Below, in pieces: positions 1 to 12,012 of a DNA stretch of 64,000 bases; positions within the stretch are counted from its first letter, which is position 1; each line of letters starts with the position of its first letter. Under the pieces are notes generated by a model. It was not told the origin of the DNA, did not search any database, and worked only from the letters and a program-made list of their open reading frames with translations. Where the stretch lies: assembly GCF_036785885.1 (NCBI RefSeq), contig NC_092323.1:2830501-2894500 (forward strand), written 5' to 3'. A program made the translations under genes and the position numbers. This DNA is from Coffea arabica (lineage: Eukaryota > Streptophyta > Magnoliopsida > Gentianales > Rubiaceae).

Positions 1-57
1 TCCAAGAAAGACTTCACATCAAAACACAGGAATACACACACAACCAAAATGGCGAGC

Positions 58-2384
58 TCACAATACCGTAATCTCGGGTTTTGTAATAATGCTGCCGTGT
101 TTATCAAGGAGGGTTTCCAGCGACCTTGATTCCTTGTTCCTCACTTTCCCTGCCTCTCTCAATAACTCGGCCAGCCTCCGCTTCTCATCAATTACATCTG
201 GATTTGCTGTCCCAAGCCTCTCCTCTCTCAACCCAACTACATACTCCAAGATCTCAATTGCATCAACGGTCCTGCCACAATAATTCAAGAACCGGTTGAA
301 GGGAAGTAATTCCAGGCTCAAAATTCTGGGAAAAACAAAAATTGAAAGGAAAAACAGAAAGGGCATTTCCTCTTGTACGGACAATGATGTGCTGAAATAA
401 AAGCAGGAATAAGGATGGATAACGTGTTAATAGCCAGCAAAAAAGTTGCTAATGTTGGAACGTACCTGCCCATGGCATCATAAGTACCCGCAAGATTGCT
501 GTAGACCCCCAATGTGTCAGCATGATACGGCCCGCATTCAGCCTCCAAGATGCTCCTTGCTTCTTCAAACAATTCTGCAGCTTCATTTATTGCATAGAGT
601 TGCACGCATGCAAGTCCCATTTGGTTCAGAGCCACACCAAAAAGTGCATTTTTCTTCTCTCCAACAGCACGAAATTTGGTAATTGCGTTCTTTAAGGAGT
701 TGTAAGAGTCAGAATAACTCCCCAGGATATAGTACAAAACCCCTATCTGGGCTTCAATACCCGCAATTGTGCTTTGTTGGCCTGGTGCATTCCCGTACAC
801 TTTGATGGCCGTTTGGAGTAACTTAAGTGCCTGGTCAGTTTCACTCATGGATTCATAAATAGCAGAAACATCAACCAGGCCACTCGCAATTTCTTCAGGG
901 GAAGAACCAGGGATTGGCTTATTGAAAATACGCAATGCATTTTCACAATAAGATCTGCATTCGCTGAATTTTCCTATCTTATTGTGCAAATCAGCCAAAC
1001 GGACGTAGACCGAAGCAACTGATGGATGGTTATCTCCTTTGGTTGACTTGAAAATAGTTAGAGCTTTCTGATAAGAAAAAATGGCCTCATCATACCGCAC
1101 CAGCGACAAATATGCATCACCAATGTTGCAGTCTATGGCAGCTACATCTGCTTCCTGGCCATTTGCAGCCATGGCCATGCTTGCTAAAACGTAATGCTCA
1201 AGAGCAGCTTCGTGATCCCTCTTGGAGTCACAAATAAGGCCTAAAAGTCTCCTATCAGCTGCTTCTTCAGGAGAAGCAGGTGAGATGCTCTCCCTATGGA
1301 TTTCCAGGGCCATCTGACAAAGCTTCTCAGCCTCATCAAATTGCATAGCTTGAACATGGGCTTCAGCTACATACCTGCAAGTCTCACCAAATCTAGGATC
1401 TTTATCGCCAAGAACCTGTCTCTGGATCTCCAAACCTGCAGCGTAGAAAAGAATTGAGTTCTCAATCTGGCCCGTCATTGCATATGTATCACCGAGTTGC
1501 ATGCATCCTGCGAATTTGGCAAGCGAGTGGTTTTGGCCCAAGTCCATGACGGGTATTTCAATTGACTTCTCAAGGAGAGGAACTGCATCACTGTATCTGC
1601 CTAATCTGCAGTACAGTGCTGCAACAACATGCAAGCACATCACGAATTCCAAATTAGGCTTTCCACTCGCAGATGTCTCCAACAGATTCATGGCTCGTAA
1701 AGCCAATTCAAGAGCTTTATGAAGATTATCCCCGGATGCAATCAAATCCCTGGCCTGTTTAAGTACATATGGCCCAAGGTATGCTGCCTCAGATGAATCC
1801 TCAGCTCCGTTCTGCTTTTTGACTCCAGCTAAAGGGGAATTCCTTTCAATCTTGGCTGGGGACATTGCGTTTGGCTTCTTTGAACTCTTCAAACTACGTC
1901 TGCCAGTGCCAGCACGAGGGATGCCATTAAAAGATTTGCTCTTTAAGCCTGCTTTCTTAGGTGTGTCGGAGTTTTTGGCTTGTCCTGAAGAAAAGGGCTG
2001 GTCAGTTGTGTCATCTTTAAATCCTTTGAGTTCCTCAGAACTATTTTCCCCTGCTTCGTTCTTCTCTTTTGTGATCTCCGCCTCTCCATAATCTCCTCCA
2101 GCAAGATACCTCAATTCGGAATCGATTCTTGATTCCTCGCCATATGATAAATAGCTGAGCCTTGATGGCGATTGGTCGGAGCTCTGCATCTCGCAGACAT
2201 TATTATAAAGTTCCTCAATGGATGTGTCAACAGCTCCTTCTATGGCTAGATCAATAGAGTCAGTCTCGGGACTGTGAGTACTCAATGGACTTCTGGGAGA
2301 CGTCTGCGCGAAAATTTCTTTATGGGGTACGTAGGGTCCCGTGAATTCTCTGGAACTTACTTCCTCCATGACGAAATGAATCAT
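58..2384 (-). CDS. KLCR: Kinesin light chain-related TPR protein (KLCR/CMU family)
   Basis: Two coding exons on the minus strand, 2384-466 and 271-58, joined by a GT-AG intron (465-272) that restores a Gly-Arg-Thr reading; about 710 aa. The N-terminal ~200 residues are Ser/Pro/Lys-rich and disordered-looking. From about residue 200 to the end the protein is a run of TPR helices with A-x-x-Y/L patterns (LGDTYAMTGQIENSILFY, IGDAYLSLVRYDEAIFSY). Plant KLCR/CMU proteins bind cortical microtubules and connect them with cellulose synthase guidance and IQD scaffolds; that role is family knowledge. The first in-frame ATG is at 2384; a second at 2369 (MEEVSS) is equally possible. A strong acceptor (T-tract then TAG) ending at 2422 suggests a 5'-UTR intron. 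The last exon supplies the C-terminal helix and stop. I am sure of the family, less sure which paralogue. Confidence 0.93.
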
Positions 2385-2421
2385 CAAAACACCAGAAAAG
2401 TCCCGCTCGTACAGCTTCCTT

Positions 2422-2904
2422 CTACAAAAAAAAAAAAAAAGAAGGCACGAGAGCAGCGATCATCATTAACAGAAAAAAGGTTGACGTCACGGGATAAAAA
2501 CATTTGCACTGGCACATGTAAGATTAATATAATAAGATGCATTGGTCATTCGGCGAGATCCAATTCCAATTACAATCCAGGCGCTGGAATGCATTAAACA
2601 GAAAGCTTTTGGTTTTTTAAGGTATTCCTGAGAACCAGAGCAACCGATTTTAAAGTATCATTACAATTTCGATCATTAAAAGATCAACACATTTGGAATG
2701 GAATAATAGAACATTTCCTCCCGCAAAGTATCCCACGACGAGAAGCTAGACAAAAACTATCTCATTTAACGTACAAAATATGAAGCACAAGCAGTCATCA
2801 CATTTGATCGCAAGTGCAAAAAAAAAAAAAAAAAAAACCGGATTCGGAAATCATTAATGATTGAGAGCTGAAAATTAAAGAGAGGAGATAACGAGAATGA
2901 GCAC
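2422..2904 (-). other. Probable 5'-UTR intron of the KLCR gene
   Basis: Read on the minus strand, a long T-tract followed by GTAG ends at 2422, just upstream of the start codon. The best matching donor is AAG/GTGC at 2904. No open frame continues upstream of the ATG, so an untranslated leader exon is the simplest reading. The acceptor is convincing, the donor is a guess. Confidence 0.45.
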
Positions 2905-3049
2905 CTTATTATCAGCCCACCAAGAAAGCAACACAGAGGCGAACGCTTTGTCCTAAGTTTTCCTCTTTTCAGGGCACACGCAGCAACAAAGAGAATGGTC
3001 ACAGATGCTTATATGGTCTCCTTTATGTTTTTTGGCTTCCGTTTTAATG

Positions 3050-3076
3050 ATTTATATATGTATACATATATATAGC
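3050..3076 (-). promoter_or_regulatory. TATA-rich core promoter candidate for KLCR
   Basis: A TATATAAAT-type box read on the minus strand lies about 145 bp upstream of the proposed leader-exon donor and would place transcription start near 3020. The surrounding TA repeats make the exact box uncertain. Confidence 0.35.
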
Positions 3077-4356
3077 ATATATAAGTTGATGGGCAGAGGA
3101 GGTGAAGGGACGAAGAGAGGTGGTTGAAGGAGGGAACAGAGGGCAGAATTGAGAATAGAATATCAAGTAAATGTGTAAACTTTATTGTTCATAATTAAGA
3201 AATCAGTAAATGGAACGGAAAATCCAGAAAAATTTCAGATAAGGGAGAAATTGTATAAATAAATACTATATAAGATGAATGGGTGGGGTTGCAGAGAGGT
3301 TGGAACGTAGAAGCATGAAGGAGACCTGTCATCTGCCACCAATGTCACCACCGGTTACCAACGCAAAACAGCGAAAATATACACCCCGCCCGCCGATCTT
3401 GTTTCTACTAGTATATGTTTTTGTTGCTTTCACACACACACACACACACTCGCTCTCTGTGTGTGTGTGTTTTTTTTCCCCGCTATCTTTAATTTAGTGT
3501 ATTTGTTTTCCGCTGCGAAGGAATTTGCGATTCTAGCTTGGCGCGATTAACGGCTTTTCAAGGCGATGAGTTTGAAGTTATTCCAGTGACAGAGCGGTGA
3601 TTGGAGGAGTGCATAAGGAGCTGCCACGTATCCGCTTTGATAACGTGGCGTCCAATTATTAGATGCTTTAGCATTGCAACTGATGAATCTCGTGTTAGGC
3701 AATCAATGCCTGCGATGGCACGGACTCTCGGGGGGGATTTGGTTCGAGCTTTCTATAATGATGATGATTAGGACGGCGTAGTTTTGAAGGTTAGTTAGGG
3801 CTGCACAAGTAGAGGATGAGCTGCATGGAAAGCCAGCTTTTGGAATTTGGGGACCATACCATACATAGTAAGTTGATGATGGGATTTAAAAACGGGGATG
3901 AAAGTCAAGACTACTAGATGATTTTTTGCTCTTTTCTGAAGTCGTGACTAGATACCAGATAATAATAATGCCATCGCCCTTGTTTGTTTCTTGTTTGATA
4001 ATGGAAATGCAAATTGATCTCCGGGTACTTCAAAAAGCTTGTAATGGATATTTCTCTGCGTTTCATGCATACGTTCAATTGCACAGAGTTGATGGGTGAA
4101 TTCTGCTTTTTGGCAAACACAAGTTTCAAATGGCAAATGATATAGAGCATAATTTACCTATCCGATACTGCAATTTGTGCATGGTTTAAAAGAAACTGTG
4201 GGCCTAGAGCACAAATCGACAGATCAATTTCATCTCGATTAATAATTTCTGACTTCGTAATTAGATTGAGCTTGAATTGATGAATATAATTAATGATGAG
4301 ATATGCAATAGGATAAAATAGGTTTATCTAGCGAATGTCTATTGCACAGTTAAGTT
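3077..4356. other. Intergenic, no gene seen
   Basis: Upstream region of KLCR. It contains a CA microsatellite (about 3430-3449) followed by a GT run near 3459-3468. Open frames here are short and low-complexity. I recognise no coding domain. Confidence 0.5.
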
Positions 4357-4628
4357 AAGGTGCGTCTGATAAAATTGAAATTTGAAATCTGAATTTATTA
4401 AGGTATTGAATTGTTGAGTACTAAATTTGATACATTTGACTGACTGTGTATTTACATTAAGTGATAAGTTATTCACTTATCACTTACTTTTGGAAACAAA
4501 TTTTGTCTAAAAAAATTCAGTGCCATTTAATTAATTCAGATGTTCAATTTTTAATCATCAATCTGAACATGATGTTCAGATTTAAATCCATTAAACTTAA
4601 GTGTTAAATTGAATCATCAAAGGGCCTT
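4357..4628. mobile_element. AT-rich MITE with imperfect terminal inverted repeats
   Basis: The left end (AAGGTGCGTCTGATAA) is mirrored by the right end read in reverse (AAGGCCCTTTGATGATT), and the similarity continues inward through AATTTAA-type sequence. Length is about 270 bp with no coding capacity. A related copy in the opposite orientation begins at about 6555. I could not find a clean target duplication, so the superfamily (hAT-like is a guess) is open. Confidence 0.55.
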
Positions 4629-6554
4629 AATAAGAGAAAGAAGAAGAGTTTCACATCACATGCTATATATATATAGCATTTTCTGAAGACAACGGGAATG
4701 AAACAAAAGTTAAAGCTTGGCACTCCTAAAACACAGAAGTCAAGACGGAAGATTTATAGAAGGTGATGTTGGACTGACCTCATCAGCGGTCTTATGGGAT
4801 TCACGGGACACGTGAAATTTCCACTGAACACGAGGAGGAGGAGGTTGGCGGCTGCTGGCCTTAGTTTCTTCTTCTTGGCAAGAAAAACAAAAACAAATTG
4901 ATGAAGGCGACCTTTCACATGCCGACTAAACATAAGAAACGACTAATATAAGCTTTCTTTTCTGTATTGCAAGTAAAATATCCTTCTTGTTTCTTAAACA
5001 ACAAGCCACAAAGCCAGTTCAAGTTCAAGTTTACCGAAACACTCAAATTGAATTGACACAATTCCTGTAAGCAGCTTCCTGTTTGTTTACGGCGAGAGCA
5101 ACTCGTTTTCATCCGTCACGTTCAGCTGGTAAAAATTTATTCGCCTCCATATGACGTCCTTTATGGCGGTTGATCGACGCCAGCCCAGCTGCATTATAAG
5201 GAACACGTTGAAATGTCACGTTTATTTAAAACACTAGGCCGTCTCTAGGACTAATACTTTCGGCGAAATGTATCGGCGGAGCCTGTTTACCGGCGAAATG
5301 TCACTGCACCAAATCGAAACCATCATTTCACACATGTATCCTACTATTTTGCTCGGAGATTCTTCTAATGCTTTGGTTGGGGGGAGTAATACTACTTTTA
5401 TTTTAATTAAAATTTGATATTTATTACCAACTTTCAGACCCTCTTAATTACTTAATGCAGCAGAACACGATGAAGGTAAGTCCAAACAAAGAAAGGAAAA
5501 AAAAAAAAAAAAAGACTCAATTTCCTAATGTTAGGACAAGGGTAATTTTGATTTCGACTGCTAGTAATTAGTAATGGTCAAACATAATTTTTGACTGATA
5601 GAAGGTTTTTTTTTGGGGAGTGATCAAAAATAAAAGCTAGGGGACAAAATAGTTTTGGAACCAAATGTTAAGTGGTTTTACTGCCATTTATAAGGCCTTT
5701 ATAAAATACTACCCTTTTTTTAAAAAAAAAAATTGATATTTATAAAATACTTAACAATTTTTAGACATTGGTAATTACTTGATACAGGCATAACAAGAGA
5801 AAAAAAATCCATTTTGCAAAAGGTATGTTATTTATTGATTTATAAAAGTATTTTGTTGATGACGGATAAAGCAGAATACAGCACATGCATGGAATAGTAT
5901 CTTGAACTCTTTTGTCTCACTTGAAAATTTTTGGAGATATCCTCCATGCAAAATGATTAAATAAGGTTGAACGAAGCAACCATGCAAAAAAATAATTAAA
6001 ATGAGAACTCATTGGACAGTACGTACAATATACTAGAGGATGGTATGTATCTACTTTTTTTTTTGCTGTTTTAGTTGGAGTCCAAGAGATTGATTAAGAT
6101 CAATTAGTGGGAGAATTAATCATCTTTACATTAAAAAGAAAAAGAAAAAGTTGTACCATTATTATATCAAAACCGCAGCATATATATTCTGAAGGTACAG
6201 CGACCTGACCTGCTCGGTTGTCAAGGTTCCTTGCATTCTGTGTTTTAGGTAAAGTGCGAACTATTAGGCAGCAGAAGAAACTTGTACTAATTTGCAGAGT
6301 TAAGAGTAGTAGTAATACTCTATTAGGATTCGTATTAGTGATTAGTTGATCATCATCCATAAAGTTGTTGCCATGGCTTCCCCATTAATTATGCAACCAG
6401 TCAATTGATTATATTGAATAAAAGAGTTGGTGGTTATGGGAACAAATCATTATCGGCATCAAAAGCTCCAAACGATTATAGAAAATGTCAACTGATTGCA
6501 ACGAGACTGAAAAGTACTAATGTATATGCGATGACCAGAAATTAGTGCAAGCTT
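4629..6554. other. Intergenic, no gene seen
   Basis: AT-rich sequence with several A-tracts (for example near 5498-5513 and 5724-5732). Only short open frames without recognisable domains occur on either strand. Confidence 0.5.
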
Positions 6555-6740
6555 AAAAAGATGTGTTTGATAATCCAATTCATTAGTTAAATTTAATGGA
6601 TTCGTACCTTAACATCAGACACGTTTGATAATTAAAAATTGAACATCTGAATTAATTAAGTGGCATTTTGATTTTCTAGGCAAAAATTATGTGATAAACT
6701 ATTCACTCATCACTTAATGTGATACATATTTAGTTATACC
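6555..6740. mobile_element. Second copy of the 4357-4628 MITE, inverted and truncated
   Basis: Its reverse complement aligns with about 4435-4628: shared blocks include AAAAATTGAACATCTGAATT and the TTATCACTTAATG block. The other end is not found before the CA-rich stretch at about 6755, so this copy appears truncated or diverged there. Confidence 0.5.
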
Positions 6741-7474
6741 GTATTTAGTAAATAATACACACGTACACACACACTTGTGGTGTGGTAAGTGAAGGGTAAA
6801 GTGCCTTATAGTTTTCTGTACTTTTTTTTTTTTTTTTTTTAACTTTGTGCCCTTTTGGGATTTTAAGTTGTTCGTTTCATACTACAGGGAAATCCCACCT
6901 TCGTTTATCCGCCAGATTAGGTGAATGATATACTAGGAGTGAGCTATCTAATGGGCTCATGATGGAAGCCTTCCAACCAACAAACCAGATGCTACAACCT
7001 TCCAAACTCTCGAAAGAGTTCTAAAACCTCCACGTAACCACGCTGATTGAACTGTTAGGAAATGATTAAGTGTGTACGTTTTAATCCAACCATGATATTT
7101 CCCCCCCCCCCCCCCCCCCAAAAAAAAGGCAAAAGAAGAGAAAATTCGGGGGATGGTGGTAGCTTAGGCGCGTGTAGGGAGGATAACAATTTGGGCGGAT
7201 GAAACCTTAACTATCAGAGAATGTGTCAATTGACTTTGACATTTAAACAAAATGTAGCTCTCATGTTTCTACCCAAAAAAAAAAAAAAAAGAATGTGTCA
7301 ATTTAATCAGTCGAGTCCTTTTTCTTTTCTTTTTTTTTAAAAAATAAAAAAAAGTCAATTTTCTTTCTTTCTTTTTAGTCCAGTCCCGTCAATTTTACAT
7401 TTTGTTCTCACATAAAAAGCTCGAAAATTAAGTACTTATCTTTTACAAAAGCTAAAAGTTTTATTTTTCTTTTA
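6741..7474. other. Intergenic with homopolymer runs
   Basis: Contains a poly-T tract (about 6822-6840) and a run of about 20 C followed by A at about 7101-7127. No gene recognised. Confidence 0.45.
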
Positions 7475-7795
7475 GAAAAATCGTTCAAAAAGTCTCTCAC
7501 ATTTTGTAAAATGACTTTGTTCTCCCCTCACTTTTGAAAGTGTAATTTTATGTCCCGTACAAATTCACTTTGGTCAATTTTGGTCTCTACCTAGATTATC
7601 AACTAGTTTTTTTGTTGGAATCCACCACGTGTCTTGCATGTGATCATTTTTTAAGGGCAAAATTAGTCAGAAACCTAGATAGGGACCAAATTTGACTAAT
7701 ATAAAATTGTAAGGGATTTAAAATTATACTTTTAAAAGTGAGAGACAAAAAAAATTATTTTGTAAAATGTGAGGGATATTTTGCACGATTCTCCC
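7475..7795. mobile_element. Mutator-like MITE, 10-bp target duplication
   Basis: Long imperfect terminal inverted repeats (roughly 100 bp per arm) start with GAAAAATCGTTCAAAA on the left and read GGGAGAATCGTGCAAAA from the right. The element is flanked by identical TTTTCTTTTA (7465-7474 and 7796-7805); the 9-10 bp size fits the Mutator superfamily. It has no coding capacity. Its arms resemble those of the element at 38461-38986 (both carry a CTCACATTTT/CACTTTTAAAA pattern), so both belong to one family. Confidence 0.75.
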
Positions 7796-8341
7796 TTTTC
7801 TTTTACCCAATATGGAAGTTTATTTAAGCCCAGCCCGAGAAGATATTGGACGAGTAACACTGGGCAATCTACAGGAGTCAGTCTGCGTTGGTTTCGAGTG
7901 CGTACGAGCCCATTGATTGTTATAAGAACGCTTATGACCTACCAATAAAACACGATATCGAGGCCTGTTTCCTAGCCATCCATTGTATGACTAGATTCGG
8001 ATCTGCATTATTGAGGTTTCACACACACCAGATTCATTAAATTTATAAATATCTTTAGGATCCAGAGGATATATCATGTAGTTGATGCAAAGCTGAATGC
8101 AAAATATGAAGTTGGCAAAAATCATTTTGTCACTCGATGAAAAAGGAAGTTCAAAATTTTTCAACATATTATCTCAGATAGAATGATTAATACTCCCATT
8201 GGAGCAAATTAATGTTCATCAGAATACTCTGATCTTCTTCTTTTTTTTTTTTAAAAAAAGAAATGATATTAGTATTCCTCAAAAAAAAAAAAAATTCCCA
8301 GGCACTGCAAAAAAGTTCTGCTAAAAGAAAGTTAAATAATA

Positions 8342-8670
8342 CTCCCTCCGTTCCACTTTGATAGTCCTGATTTTTTTTTCACACAGTTTAAGAAAAAATA
8401 GTTAACTTTGTTGGAACAATCAATTTAGGTAGCTATTTTCCTAAAATATTCTCACATTAATTAGAGTACAACTTTATAGGAACTTGAATTGATAGTAAAA
8501 AAAGAATCAACTCTCATTAAATGGGGTAGGTTTATAGTAACAACAACTTACATTGAATAAGGGTATTTTAGGAAAATTAAAATACAACTACATTCCTCAA
8601 TTGGAAAGTGGACTACAATTTGGGACAGACGAAAAAGGAAAACAGGACTATCAAAGTAGGACGGAGGGAG
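8342..8670. mobile_element. Stowaway-type MITE (Tc1/mariner)
   Basis: Ends are the classic CTCCCTCCGTTCCACTTTG on the left and its inverted form ending CGGAGGGAG on the right, flanked by the TA dinucleotide duplication (8340-8341, 8671-8672). The 329-bp AT-rich interior has no coding potential. Terminal sequence and TA target are diagnostic of the Stowaway family. Confidence 0.93.
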
Positions 8671-9850
8671 TATATTTAAAAAAAAGGAAATAAGCAAGTA
8701 ATTTGATGATATACAATAAACTGATCAAAACCATTTTTCCTGTATCCTGAGAGCCAAGCAGCAAAAGTAATTAACTATATAGTACTTCTAATAATGAGCA
8801 TGTAGTAGTAGTAGTAGTCTTTAAAGTAATTTCTCCTGGTTTCTCTTCTCGCGATCAAGCCAAGTTGAATTGTGGAAGTGAACGGTCCTCTGACTCAAGT
8901 GAAAAAAAAGATAAAGCGTTCCTCTGCTGGCATTATTTGGAAATCTTTTCCATCATCGGTCGGTTCGATCTCGAGAGCATCTTCCCGTTTTCGAAAAAGT
9001 TTTTGACCTTTACAAGCTTCCATTTGACTTCAACTCCCGAGTTGCTATCGTTAAATAAAAAGGAACATAGTCAAAACCTTGATCTAGAGATAGATATGAT
9101 ACACCTGGGAGCATGCGACTACTTTTGATGAAAGTCGCTTTTTTTTTTTAATTTTATAAATATATTTTTCAATTATTATAAAATCAAAAAATATTATAAT
9201 ATTTTTTAAAATAAATTATCATTTTAAATAATCTTCTATCTAAACAAACCAATTATTATCTCCATCGTTTGATTTTGTTAACCACCACACCCAATTAGCA
9301 AGGTAGCACAAACTTTACTGTCTCGTGTCATGCATACTCTAGAGAGATCATAGCCCATTTGACTTTTGTTGATTTTGACGTGGTCCAGGGATCCCGCAGA
9401 ACCTCCTAGATCATGATCCGATGCACACACACAAAAGTTTAAGAAACTAGAAAGAACCTCGTGTGTTGGAACCTAGAACACAAGCTAATGTTCAACCACT
9501 TGGGGAATCAGCAACGTTGGCATCCCCAAAACCAGAAGCTTGCGACTCCTACCTACTTCTTTTTCTTGGTCCTGTGACCCAAACACGCCCCCATAAAAGA
9601 AGGAAAAAAAAAAAAAAAAGAAGAAGAGAAACTGAAAAGACGGTGATATGGACCGGTCCTGAATTGTGCTAATAATAGTACTATCGATCAACATCGATGG
9701 GCATAAAAATGGCCAGACAAAAATTGCATGATTCCACATATGTCAATTCGCTCGTGCAGGTGCATATTTTATCTTTCCTTTGCCAACTTTTTTGACCACC
9801 TTGAGGGTTGACGAATCCTATGCTTCTTTTCTTCTTGAGGGTTGCCAACT
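8671..9850. other. Intergenic, no convincing gene
   Basis: An 87-codon frame at 8865-9128 has no recognisable domain, and overlapping frames at 9463-9739 run through an A/AAG tract. Neither has a match I know. AT-rich tracts at 9130-9250 resemble repeats at about 39950-40080. Confidence 0.4.
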
Positions 9851-10020
9851 TTTTTTTTTTTTCGAAAACGATAACTGTTGTACAAGTCGGAGAGGGTGGA
9901 CCAAAATTTATTCTACATTAGGAGGAGAGGGCGGACGTAAGAAGGCCCAGGGATAACCCGGAGGGGATTGAATCACCACCGGACCAAACAGGTGCACTAC
10001 ACATACCGCCTGAATTTTTT
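9850..10020 (-). mobile_element. Possible tRNA-derived SINE, minus orientation
   Basis: Read on the minus strand the region starts near 10010, has a B-box-like GTGATTCAATCCC near 9980, and ends in an A-tract (T-run at 9850-9863 on the plus strand). I could not find a clear target duplication, so this is tentative. Confidence 0.35.
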
Positions 10021-10280
10021 GAAGCCAAGCCACTTTAAATGTGGCATTTGGTGGGAGGCAAAGATTCCCCACCAAACCTTAATGGCTGGGTGGTAGCCAC
10101 CAGTCCAAAGACCGGTTGTTCTATACTTCTTTTCACTCCTTGTCATTTTGGTATGCTTCTTGGCCCTTTGCGTCGTGAGTTGAAAGTTGAAATGAAGCTC
10201 AGTGCAGTAGAATGTAGAAACTCCGGAAGAAGCATCATATTGGATTGGTAGAGAGGTTGAGCAAGGCATTTATTATTTTA

Positions 10281-11574
10281 CGGATAATTTCAGAAACTTC
10301 CCCTGAGATCTTTGACAGTCTCACTGTCCTCCCTTGAGGTTTTTAAAATATGGGAAACCTCTCCTAAAACTTATTAGCTAGTAACAAATCAGACCAATTC
10401 GAATACAAAAATAATATAAAATTGACATTACGAGAGAGAAAATAATTTGATTACATACCTACTTTCAAGTTTTGCATTAGGTTGTTAATTTACTACGAAT
10501 AATATATATCTATTTTAACTTTATCAATTGTGAGGAGGTGTAACTATTATTGCATTCATAAGGTGTAAATAAGAGATCAACTTTTTAACTCTACAACAAA
10601 TTTACCAATGCAAAGTCTTATCTACATATTACAAGTGTAATATCACACTATTACATCTATTATAACACATCAGTTGCATAATCCACTACAAGAGAAACAA
10701 AGCATGTAAATCTTGTTACAGAATATTTCAATTTAAAAAAGATCATTTGTTGAATAATCACAAATAAGAAAAAAATTATCATCAGCAAAAGGTTTTTCAA
10801 TTCAGTAGTATACAACCAACAATCTTTACCAATATTTCATACAACAACAACACCTATTTTCTATGGCAATAAAAGTAACAATTAGGATAAAAAAAGAAAA
10901 AAAACTATAATTGAATACTAATCATCAAATGGAGCGAATCATATAGAACATAATACAAACTACATAATGTCATATTTTTCATTTTTTTGTTTGATCCAAG
11001 CTATTCATTTTCACTTGTAGGGTCACTGTTAAGCATGACCATCAAGAATTACCTTAACATCTGCAATCAAATAATAAAAATTTCCAAAATTTAAGAGCAG
11101 AAAAATCTTAGAAGTTGACCTTGAGATTTTCACAATCACCAAAAATTTGAGAAAAGTTTGAGAGCAAATTTTTTCTTCAAGTCTCCTAAATCCTTAGGTA
11201 TGCCTAAAGAAGCTCTATTTCTCTTATTTCACAAAAATCACTAAAGTTTGAATCATTATTTCTACTCACACATATCAATTATCAATCATAAAAAGATGCC
11301 TATATTTGGCCCCCTCCCTTTTGTAATGGCATATTAGAAATTTTTTTAAAAAACTTATAAATTGTCATTATTTATGTTAAACCTAATTAATGACAATTTA
11401 ACTAATCATGTGAACATAATTGCAAAATATCTCTTAAGTTGTGTGAGTAATTAAGTCATTTCTCCATGATTGATGTAACAATTGGACCCCAATGACCTCA
11501 CAGGAGAGGTTTCTAAAACAGGAGAGGATTGTGAGACTGTCAAAAACTTAAAGGAAGATTTCTGAAATTATCCC
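10281..11574. mobile_element. Non-autonomous Mutator-like element, 1.3 kb, 9-bp target duplication
   Basis: The ends (CGGATAATTTCAGAAA left; GGGATAATTTCAGAAA when the right end is read in reverse) form an imperfect inverted repeat that continues through GACAGTCTCAC about 35 bp inward. It is flanked by identical ATTATTTTA at 10272-10280 and 11575-11583. The interior is very AT-rich and I find no transposase or captured gene in it. Duplication size points to the Mutator superfamily. Confidence 0.82.
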
Positions 11575-11679
11575 ATTATTTTATCGTGCTCTTCGGTTTC
11601 ATGTACGTATATTCCTGTAATCATCCATTGCCTTGACTATTTAGTAGTAACTGTATCCTTCGGATATTCATGATTTGAC

Positions 11680-11850
11680 GATAGGTTTTAGTCTAATGAT
11701 TAATATTAAAATTTTAAAATTAAAGATTCTAGATTCAGATCCCTGTTAATCCTTCGGCGCCTAAGTTTTACCTTTCTTCTGTTAAAAGATAATTGAAAAA
11801 TATTATGATTCATTATCAATATTGACGTCTCTCTCGTCTCTCTCGTGTTA
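11680..11850 (+). mobile_element. Possible decayed SINE related to the one at about 44843
   Basis: Contains TCTAATGATTAATATTAA and, further on, AAAGATTCTAGATTCAGATCCC, which match the arrangement of A-box and B-box-like blocks in the element near 44843-44955. No target duplication was found. Confidence 0.3.
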
Positions 11851-12012
11851 GAAAATCTTCAAAATAAGAAATGGTGAATGCTTTTGGGACTTTGAGCAAT
11901 ACATATACTACTGTTTAGTACACACGTCTATTGGTAAAAGTCTTGAATGACTGAATGGATACGTCTCAGGTATAAATGACTTTTTAAATAGCGATCTTGT
12001 AAATTATAGAAA

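Noticed and set aside
8865-9128. 87-codon plus-strand frame
   Set aside because: No similarity I can name, no conserved motif, and AT-rich flanks; likely chance.
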